Shown here: in pieces, positions 17,764 through 23,664 of the stretch
Layout of the letters: each line of letters opens with the position of its first letter
How positions within the stretch are numbered: the stretch's first letter is position 1
Source of the DNA: Ectothiorhodospira mobilis
GTDB lineage: Bacteria; Pseudomonadota; Gammaproteobacteria; Ectothiorhodospirales; Ectothiorhodospiraceae
Length of the DNA: 64,000 nt
Assembly: GCF_900114895.1 (NCBI RefSeq)
Contig: NZ_FOUO01000004.1
Span: forward strand, 124,001-188,000
Reading direction: 5' to 3'
The notes under the pieces: generated by a model
Database searches by the model: none
Told to the model about the DNA's origin: nothing
What the model saw: only the letters and a program-made list of their open reading frames with translations
Translations under genes and position numbers: made by a program

Positions 17764-19911
17764 ATGGAAGACGCCATCCAGGTGGACAATCGCTGGTATA
17801 TCCCTGCCACCTCGCCCCGGGGGGACGACCGTACCCGCATCCTCAAGTCCGACGATGCCTTTGCCGTATTCAGCCGCCACGGTGAGATCGGCCGTGTGGG
17901 GCTGGGCGACCAGGGGCTCTACTTCGCCGGCACCCGTCATCTCTCCCGCTGGCAGGTGCTGCTGGCGGAGCGGGAGCCCATGCTGCTCAACTCCACGGTG
18001 CGCCTGGACAACGGCCGGTTGCTGGTGGATCAGACCACCCCTGATCTCTTCCGGGGCGGGACCTTGTGGCTGCCCAAGGGCACGCTGCACCTGCGGCGGG
18101 AGGCCGCCATGCAGGATGAGACCCTGACCGAGCGGCTGCAGATCACCAACTATCACGACACAGCGGCACGGCTCCCCCTGGAATACCGATTTGATGCCGA
18201 CTTCTGCGATGTCTTCGAGGTGCGGGGGGTACAACGCCAGCGCCGCGGCGAGTATCTGGAACCGCACCGGGAGGCCTGTGCCCTGGAGCGGCGTTACCAG
18301 GGTCTGGACGGGGTCCTCAGGCGGACCCGCATCCAGTTCTCCCAAGCCCCCGATACCCTGGATGGGGGGGCGGCGGTGTTTCATCTGGAACTGGGACCCG
18401 GGGCCACCTTCGAACTGGAGGTGCAGGTGCATTGCGCCGCGGATCATCCCCGCCCGGAGCCCAACCTGCTGCCTTCACGGGGGCCGGGGCGGGGTACGGA
18501 ACCCCCCGCCTTCGCACGCATCTTCACCGACAACGAGCAGTTCAATGACTGGGTGAACCGCTCCGAGGCGGACCTGCGCATGCTCCTCACCCATACCCGT
18601 CACGGACTCTATCCTTACGCCGGGCTCCCGTGGTTCTCCACCCCCTTCGGCCGCGACGGTCTCATCACCGCCTTGCAGACCCTATGGCTGCAGCCACAGA
18701 TCGCCCGCGGCGTACTGGCCTTTCTGGCCGCCACCCAGGCGCAGGGCCATGACGATGCGGCCGAGGCGGAACCGGGAAAGATCCTCCATGAGCTGCGCAG
18801 CGGCGAGATGGCCGCCCTGGACGAGGTGCCCTTCCGGCGCTACTACGGCACGGTGGACGCCACCCCCCTGTTCGTCCTCCTGGCGGGACGTTATCTGCGC
18901 AGGACGGGGGATGAGGGGTTTGTGCGGGAGATCTGGCCCGCCCTGCGCCGGGCGCTGCAGTGGATGGAGGAGAAGGCGGATGAGCGCGGTTTTCTCACCT
19001 ATGCGCGGCACGGCGACAAGGGACTGGTGCAGCAGGGGTGGAAGGACTCCGATGACTCGGTCTTCCACCGGGACGGACGCCCGGCGGATCCGCCCATCGC
19101 CCTGTGTGAGGTGCAGGGCTATGCCTGCGAGGCCTTCCAGCAGGCGGGGGCCATGGCCGATCGTCTCGGCCAGGCAGCCCTGGCCCGCCGCTGGCGTGCC
19201 CGTTCCCGGCAGATGCTGGAGGCCATCGACCGCTGGTTCTGGATGGAGGCCATGGGCACCTTCGCCCTGGCCCTGGACGGGGAGGGCCGGCCCTGCGCCG
19301 TGCGCACCTCCAACGCCGGCCACCTGCTTTACAACGGAGCGGTCAAGCCGGCCCGTGCGGCCTCTCTGGCGCGGGCCCTGGTGAGTGCGGAGGCCTGCAA
19401 TGGCTGGGGGGTGCGTACCGTGTTCGCGGGGGAACCGCGTTACAACCCCATGTCCTATCACAACGGTTCCGTCTGGCCCCACGATACTTCGCTCATCGCC
19501 GCGGGCCTGGCCCGCTACGGCTTCAAGGAGGAGGCCATGCAACTGCTGGAGGGGCTGTTCAACGCCTCCATCTTCTTCGACATCCACCGCCTGCCGGAGC
19601 TGTTCTGCGGCTTTGACCGCCTGCCGGGGCAGGCCCCCACCCTCTACCCCGTGGCCTGTACGCCCCAGGCCTGGGCCAGCGGAGCGGTCTACATGCTGCT
19701 GGAGGCCATCCTGGGGCTGGATTTCAGTCCGCGGGAGCGCCAGATCCGGCTCCGGCATCCGCGTCTGCCGGATTACCTGGGATGGCTGCGCATCTCCGGC
19801 CTGGGCTGCGGCGACGCCAGCCTGGATCTGGTGGTGCGCCGCCATGGCCGGGACGTGGCGGTGAACGTGGAGCAGCGCCGGGGGGATCTGGAACTCTCAG
19901 TGGTGATCTGA
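17764..19911 (+). CDS. Amylo-alpha-1,6-glucosidase (glycogen debranching-type)
   Basis: The 715-residue protein has an N-terminal beta-rich domain (residues about 25-220: SDDAFAVFSRHGEIGRVGLG and YFAGTRHLSRWQVLL, as in the GDE N-terminal domain) and an alpha/alpha-barrel C-terminal domain of the amylo-alpha-1,6-glucosidase type (LPWFSTPFGRDGLITALQTL, LVQQGWKDSDDSVFH, YNPMSYHNGSVWPHDTSLIA). The last two are the usual acidic active-site segments. It should remove alpha-1,6-linked glucosyl residues from storage glucans or a related glucoside. It lies nine bases after a GT4 gene. Its end overlaps by 15 bases with the convergent lipoprotein gene. Confidence 0.87.
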   Translation: MEDAIQVDNRWYIPATSPRGDDRTRILKSDDAFAVFSRHGEIGRVGLGDQGLYFAGTRHLSRWQVLLAEREPMLLNSTVRLDNGRLLVDQTTPDLFRGGTLWLPKGTLHLRREAAMQDETLTERLQITNYHDTAARLPLEYRFDADFCDVFEVRGVQRQRRGEYLEPHREACALERRYQGLDGVLRRTRIQFSQAPDTLDGGAAVFHLELGPGATFELEVQVHCAADHPRPEPNLLPSRGPGRGTEPPAFARIFTDNEQFNDWVNRSEADLRMLLTHTRHGLYPYAGLPWFSTPFGRDGLITALQTLWLQPQIARGVLAFLAATQAQGHDDAAEAEPGKILHELRSGEMAALDEVPFRRYYGTVDATPLFVLLAGRYLRRTGDEGFVREIWPALRRALQWMEEKADERGFLTYARHGDKGLVQQGWKDSDDSVFHRDGRPADPPIALCEVQGYACEAFQQAGAMADRLGQAALARRWRARSRQMLEAIDRWFWMEAMGTFALALDGEGRPCAVRTSNAGHLLYNGAVKPARAASLARALVSAEACNGWGVRTVFAGEPRYNPMSYHNGSVWPHDTSLIAAGLARYGFKEEAMQLLEGLFNASIFFDIHRLPELFCGFDRLPGQAPTLYPVACTPQAWASGAVYMLLEAILGLDFSPRERQIRLRHPRLPDYLGWLRISGLGCGDASLDLVVRRHGRDVAVNVEQRRGDLELSVVI

Positions 19912-20262
19912 GCCCCGGGATCCGTCGCCCAGGACCTCCACCTGCTTCACCTGCAGGCGCCGCCCCCGTTCGGCATCGTGGGTGAAGCGCCCGGTGAGGC
20001 GCACCCGCTGCCCCAGATGCTCCGCCACCGCCTCTCCGGGGACCACCGCCACGCGGCGGACCTGGTCATCCTCGATCCAGTAGTGCAGGGGGTCCTCGAA
20101 ACGCCGCACCACCCCCTCGGTGGTCACCGTCTCGCCGTGGAAACTCGAGGGCTGGGCGTGCAGGGCCATGAGGGGCACCGGCTGCGGTGTGGTGTTGCCA
20201 CTGCAGCCAGCCAGGAGGAGGGCCGCCGCCAGGACCCATGCCATGCGGGGGTGTGCCATCAT
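19897..20262 (-). CDS. Small lipoprotein of unknown function, OB-fold-like
   Basis: The 121-residue product starts MMAHPRMAWVLAAALLLAGC; LLAGC is a clear lipobox, so it should be lipid-anchored and periplasmic. The body has short strands with the phrases HGETVTTEGVVRRFEDPLHYWIEDD and LGQRVRLTGRFT, the rhythm of an OB-fold. A GGGGAGA ribosome site sits five bases before the ATG at 20262; upstream in-frame codons fall in the preceding gene. It follows the NifX-like gene by 13 bases on the same strand, so they are likely co-transcribed. I do not recognise a named family. Its 3' end overlaps the convergent debranching-enzyme gene. Confidence 0.7.
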   Translation of the reverse strand: MMAHPRMAWVLAAALLLAGCSGNTTPQPVPLMALHAQPSSFHGETVTTEGVVRRFEDPLHYWIEDDQVRRVAVVPGEAVAEHLGQRVRLTGRFTHDAERGRRLQVKQVEVLGDGSRGSDHH

Positions 20263-20275
20263 ACCGGTCTCCCCC

Positions 20276-20668
20276 TCAGCCGCCATGAGTGTGGGCATGA
20301 CCATGGCCATGGCCATGATCATGGGGGGCCGGTTCGGGGAGGGGGCGCCCCGCAAACAGGGCACGGGCGGCGGCCACCGGGTCCGTCTCCCCGGTCAGGT
20401 GCACCCGGATGCCCATGGCATCCAGACGCTGCCGCAGCTTGTGCCCGGCGCTCTGGGTCACCAGGGCGTTGACACCGGATTGAAACAGGGGATGATGGTT
20501 CGTGCCCTGGCCGAGGGTTGCATGCAGCGATTGGTCCCTGGGCAGGTCCACCCGATCCCGCTCCACGGGTTCGCCGTCGGGGCCTGCCTCATAGATCAGG
20601 AAACGCCGGGTCATGCCGGCGTGGCCGGTGATGGTGCGGAAGTTCTGGCTGGTCACCGCGATGCGCAT
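20276..20668 (-). CDS. NifX/NafY-like iron-molybdenum cofactor-binding family protein
   Basis: This 130-residue protein begins MRIAVTSQNFRTITGHAGMT, the start of the dinitrogenase iron-molybdenum cofactor family (NifX/NifB C-terminal domain type), with the F(R/K)TITGHAGMTRRFLIYE phrase of its stand-alone members. It ends in a histidine-rich tail (PHDHGHGHGHAHTHGG) that could bind a metal ion. Nothing else in the window belongs to nitrogen fixation, so a generic metal-cluster carrier role is more likely than nitrogenase assembly. It is divergent from a DUF134 DNA-binding gene, a frequent partner in other bacteria, with a lipoprotein gene downstream on the same strand. Confidence 0.82.
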   Translation of the reverse strand: MRIAVTSQNFRTITGHAGMTRRFLIYEAGPDGEPVERDRVDLPRDQSLHATLGQGTNHHPLFQSGVNALVTQSAGHKLRQRLDAMGIRVHLTGETDPVAAARALFAGRPLPEPAPHDHGHGHGHAHTHGG

Positions 20669-20703
20669 GGCAAATCCTCTCGGGGGGTGAATCTTGGTCG
20701 GTC

Positions 20704-20713
20704 ATATGTTCAT
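20704..20713. promoter_or_regulatory. ATATGTTCAT element in the NifX/DUF134 divergent gap
   Basis: The 77-base gap holds ATATGTTCAT running into CATAAT, which could be a -10 for the rightward gene. The same ten bases recur at 21935-21944 upstream of petA. A shared operator is a guess based on the repeat alone. Confidence 0.3.
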
Positions 20714-20745
20714 AATTTTCCCGGACTGAATCAACAGGGGCGAGT

Positions 20746-21126
20746 ATGCCAAGACCCAGAGGCCCGAGAAGGATCGTCTGTCATCCCCATTGCACCTACT
20801 TCAAGCCCGCCGGCGTGCCCCTGCGGGACCTGGAGGAGTCGGTGCTGCAGATGGAGGAGGTGGAAGCCATCCGCTTGGCGGATCTGGAGGGACAGTACCA
20901 CGAGGATGCGGCCCGTTCCATGGGCGTTTCCCGTTCCACCTTCTCACGCACCCTGGTGTCGGCCCGGCGCAAGATGGCCATGGCCATCCTCCAGGGGCGG
21001 GCCATCCGCATCGAGACCGGTATGGCCGATCATGTGGCCGAGGCGGCCCTGGAGGCGGCGGCCCTGGAGGGGATGCTCTGCCCCCATTGTGCCCGCCCCC
21101 TCAAGGGGATCCTGGAGGATGCCTGA
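20746..21126 (+). CDS. DUF134 family helix-turn-helix protein
   Basis: The 126-residue product (start MPRPRGPRRIVCHPHCTYFKPAGVPL) belongs to DUF134, small proteins with a sigma-region-4-like helix-turn-helix: EVEAIRLADLEGQYHEDAARSMGVSRSTFSRTLVSARRKMA at about residues 44-84. Two cysteine clusters, CHPHC near the N-terminus and CPHC near the C-terminus, could bind a metal or iron-sulfur centre and suggest redox or metal sensing. It is divergent from the NifX-like gene, which it may control. An AGGGGC sequence precedes the ATG. No experimentally defined regulon is known to me for the family. Confidence 0.8.
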   Translation: MPRPRGPRRIVCHPHCTYFKPAGVPLRDLEESVLQMEEVEAIRLADLEGQYHEDAARSMGVSRSTFSRTLVSARRKMAMAILQGRAIRIETGMADHVAEAALEAAALEGMLCPHCARPLKGILEDA

Positions 21127-21132
21127 GGAGCC

Positions 21133-21735
21133 TCAGACGGCGATGCCGTCCTCGTCCTCGCCGATCACGATGCGATGCTCGTCCAGGTACATATGGCGCG
21201 GCACCACCAGATTGGTGGGGGCGGGCTGATTGCGCCATACCCGTCCGGCCAGGTCAAAACGGGAGCCGTGGCAGGTGCAGAAATAACCTCCGTACCAATG
21301 GGGACCCAGATCCTCGGGCTTGATCTCGGGCCGGTAAATGGGGGTGCAGCCCAGATGGGTGCACACCCCCACCAGCACGGAGATCTCCGGTTTGCGGGAG
21401 CGGTGGGGATTGCGGGCGTACTCGGGCTGTTGCGTGGTCACCTCCGAGTCCGGGTCCGCCAGCCGCGGGCGGTTTTTGGGAAGCAGTTCCAGCATGGTTT
21501 GGGTGCGGTGGGTGATCCAGATGGGTTTGCCGCGCCACTCCACGGTGATCATCTGGCCGGGTTCGATGCCGCTGATGTCCACCTCCACCGGGGCGCCGGC
21601 ATGGCGTGCCCGGGCGCTGGGGGACCAGGAGGCCAGGTAAGGATAGGCCAGGGCCGTGACACCGGCCCCGCCCACCAGTCCGGTGGCGGCGGTGAGGAAC
21701 CGCCTGCGGCTAAGCTGGGGTTGCTGCTGGGTCAT
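21133..21735 (-). CDS. petA: Rieske iron-sulfur protein of the cytochrome bc1 complex
   Basis: PetA is the [2Fe-2S] subunit that passes electrons from quinol to cytochrome c1, needed for cyclic electron flow with the reaction centre. The 200-residue product has a twin-arginine signal (SRRRFLTAATG), one membrane anchor helix and both cluster boxes: C125-T-H127-L-G-C130 and C153-T-C155-H156-G-S. The ATG at 21735 is preferred because GGAGGT sits seven bases before it; ATG at 21741 is too close to that site and codons further upstream lie beyond it. Unusually, no petB or petC follows: downstream there is only the convergent DUF134 gene seven bases away. Either petBC lie elsewhere or this is a second Rieske copy. 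Confidence 0.93.
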   Translation of the reverse strand: MTQQQPQLSRRRFLTAATGLVGGAGVTALAYPYLASWSPSARARHAGAPVEVDISGIEPGQMITVEWRGKPIWITHRTQTMLELLPKNRPRLADPDSEVTTQQPEYARNPHRSRKPEISVLVGVCTHLGCTPIYRPEIKPEDLGPHWYGGYFCTCHGSRFDLAGRVWRNQPAPTNLVVPRHMYLDEHRIVIGEDEDGIAV

Positions 21736-22076
21736 CGTCATCACCTCCGGGGCCCGGGGGCCTCTATCGATGGGTTTCCACAACCGGATCGGGATCCCGG
21801 CCGTCCTCCATGAAAGGAGGCCTGGCACGGGTCCATTAGAAGATGCTGATCCGCCGCATTCATAGGGTCTTTTCATGGCCTTTCAAGATCCGGGAACGAG
21901 ACGCCCGCTGAAACTGCCACGGCTTATTTTGGGTATATGTTCATTTTGATTGCAAGAATCCGTGTCCGTTCCTCGGGACGGGGAATCCGGTACCGGTCCC
22001 GTGGTTTTCGCCACGGACGCGTTACCATAGGGGGCTGGCGGAAAGGGAACGGTTCATCCAAGGCACCCGGGGTACC
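21736..22076. other. Divergent intergenic region petA / J-domain gene
   Basis: These 341 bases hold no credible gene. Visible are the petA ribosome site, an AT-rich stretch near 21925-21960 with ATATGTTCAT (21935-21944), a leftward TTGCAA on the minus strand that could serve a petA promoter, and a small stem CCGTGG/CCACGG (21999-22004 with 22011-22016) in the leader of the rightward gene. Confidence 0.5.
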
Positions 22077-23510
22077 ATGAAGCGCTTGAGAACCCATTAC
22101 GACAATCTCCAGGTGAGCGAGAACGCCAGCCAGGAGGTCATCCGGGGGGCGTACAAGTTCCTCTCCCAGAAATGGCATCCGGACAAGAACCCCGATCAGC
22201 GGGCCCGGGCGGAACGCATCACCCGCATCCTCAACGATGCCTATGCCGTCCTCTCCGATCCGCAGCGGCGCCGGGAGCACGACCGCTGGATCGCCGATCA
22301 GCGCCGGGCCCTGGCCTTCGACGTGACCCTGGCGGTCTCCCCTGGCGCAGGCGAGGCAAGGACCTTCTCCTATGGCTGCACCGAGGGCCTGCAGCCGGTC
22401 CTGGTGGGACCCGGGCGGCGTTTCATCAGCCTGCAGGACGGCACCGTGCTGGATACCCGCACGGCCCTGCACTGGATGACCCACTCCGTGGGGGAGGAAT
22501 GGCGGGACGGCCGTTTCAGTGGCCATCCCGAGTTCTACGATGCCGGGCGCGCCCAGGACGCGGCGCGGCGCTTCAACGACCGCTATGGCTGCGGCCGGGA
22601 GACCCCCTGGCGCCTGCCCAGCAAGCGCGAACTGCGCTCGCTCTTCCAGCGTTCCATGGTCCCGTTCAAGCGTGTCCTGGACGAATCGGTCTTCTCCCCG
22701 GATTACCGCGCCCCCTACTGGACCCGTGCCGACAACCTCTGGCTGCAGGAGGACCGGCCCCGGCTGGTATCCCTCCACGGCGATCCCCCGCCGGGCGGGA
22801 ATGCGCATCCCCTGGGCCGGGTGCGGCTGGTGCGGGGGCCGGACCCAGTCATGTTGGCCGAGGCCATGCATCAGGTGGCCCAGGGTCTGCTCAGGGAAAA
22901 GGAGCGGGAGGCGGCCCTGGAGGTCCTCAACCAAGGGCTGGCCCACGCCCGGGACACCCGTGGCATGGAGGACCGCAATGTGGTGCTGTGGATCCGTGAC
23001 CTGGCCCGGGCCCATTTCCAGGGCAATGACTACGACCGCGCGGAGTGGTGGCTCAAGGAGATGGTGCAGGAGGCCCGCAAGCGGTTCGGCAAGGCGCACA
23101 TGGAGGTGTTCAACAGCCTCATGGACCTGGGCTATTTCTACAAGACGACGCAGAACTACCTGCTGGCCCGGGATACCTTCATGGAGGGCTATGAGCTGTT
23201 GCGCGGGCTGGAGGTGGACGAGGGCGACGAGGGGCTCCTGCTGGCCCTCCTGCACGACCTGGTGGTGCTGCTGCTCATGCACCGACAGTATGGTCAGGCG
23301 GAGGAGATCATCCGCACCCATCTCAAGGACCTGCTGGCGGACGGGGAGGGGGCCTGGCCCGCCCGGGCGGGGATGCTGGTGCTGGTCCTGGGGCTGCTGC
23401 GGGAACGCAACGGGCAGACCGGCGGCAGCCGGGACCTGTTCACCACCTTCCTCAATGCCCTGCCGCCACCGGTGGCCGGGGCGGAGGATTTCCGGCGCCC
23501 CGGGCTGTAG
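22077..23510 (+). CDS. J-domain / DUF1566 / TPR-like fusion protein
   Basis: The 477-residue protein joins three parts. Residues about 6-70 are a DnaJ J-domain with an intact HPD (34-36 in QKWHPDKNPD), so it can probably stimulate an Hsp70. Residues about 95-260 resemble DUF1566/Lcl C-terminal domains (DGTVLDTRTALHWM, then the PWRLPSKRELRSLF signature and YWTRAD). The remainder is a run of helical pairs with TPR-like texture (REKEREAALEVLNQGLAHAR, DYDRAEWWLKEMVQEARK, TQNYLLARDTFMEGYELLRG). No signal peptide or membrane helix is evident, so it is likely cytoplasmic. A second large unknown gene follows after 153 bases, and the flagellar regulators after that. I know of no characterised protein with this architecture; client and pathway are unknown. 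Confidence 0.8.
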   Translation: MKRLRTHYDNLQVSENASQEVIRGAYKFLSQKWHPDKNPDQRARAERITRILNDAYAVLSDPQRRREHDRWIADQRRALAFDVTLAVSPGAGEARTFSYGCTEGLQPVLVGPGRRFISLQDGTVLDTRTALHWMTHSVGEEWRDGRFSGHPEFYDAGRAQDAARRFNDRYGCGRETPWRLPSKRELRSLFQRSMVPFKRVLDESVFSPDYRAPYWTRADNLWLQEDRPRLVSLHGDPPPGGNAHPLGRVRLVRGPDPVMLAEAMHQVAQGLLREKEREAALEVLNQGLAHARDTRGMEDRNVVLWIRDLARAHFQGNDYDRAEWWLKEMVQEARKRFGKAHMEVFNSLMDLGYFYKTTQNYLLARDTFMEGYELLRGLEVDEGDEGLLLALLHDLVVLLLMHRQYGQAEEIIRTHLKDLLADGEGAWPARAGMLVLVLGLLRERNGQTGGSRDLFTTFLNALPPPVAGAEDFRRPGL

Positions 23511-23553
23511 GGTGCCGCCGGCCGGTGGCTGGCCTCGATCGTCTCCCCCCGAG

Positions 23554-23664
23554 TATGATCGGGCCATGCCGCAATCTCCGTCTTCCCAGAAGCCGCATTC
23601 GAGCCCTCCTGCGTCCCGCAGGTGGGCGTCCATGGGTTCCGTCCTGGCGGGGGCCGGGCGGTGA
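23554..23664 (+). other. Possible leaderless 32-codon leader ORF coupled to the 919-residue gene
   Basis: TATGAT (23554-23559) stands exactly six bases before an ATG at 23566, which opens a 32-codon frame (MPQSPSSQKPHSSPP...) whose TGA overlaps the ATG of the next gene (TGATG at 23662-23666). That geometry would put the transcript start at the ATG and couple translation to the downstream gene. The -35 is weak. It may be only a mis-set promoter; the peptide has no known homologue that I recognise. Confidence 0.3.

Noticed and set aside
20276-20668. NifX-like gene as evidence of a nitrogen-fixation island
   Set aside because: No nif structural or assembly gene is near; stand-alone family members are common in bacteria that do not fix nitrogen.
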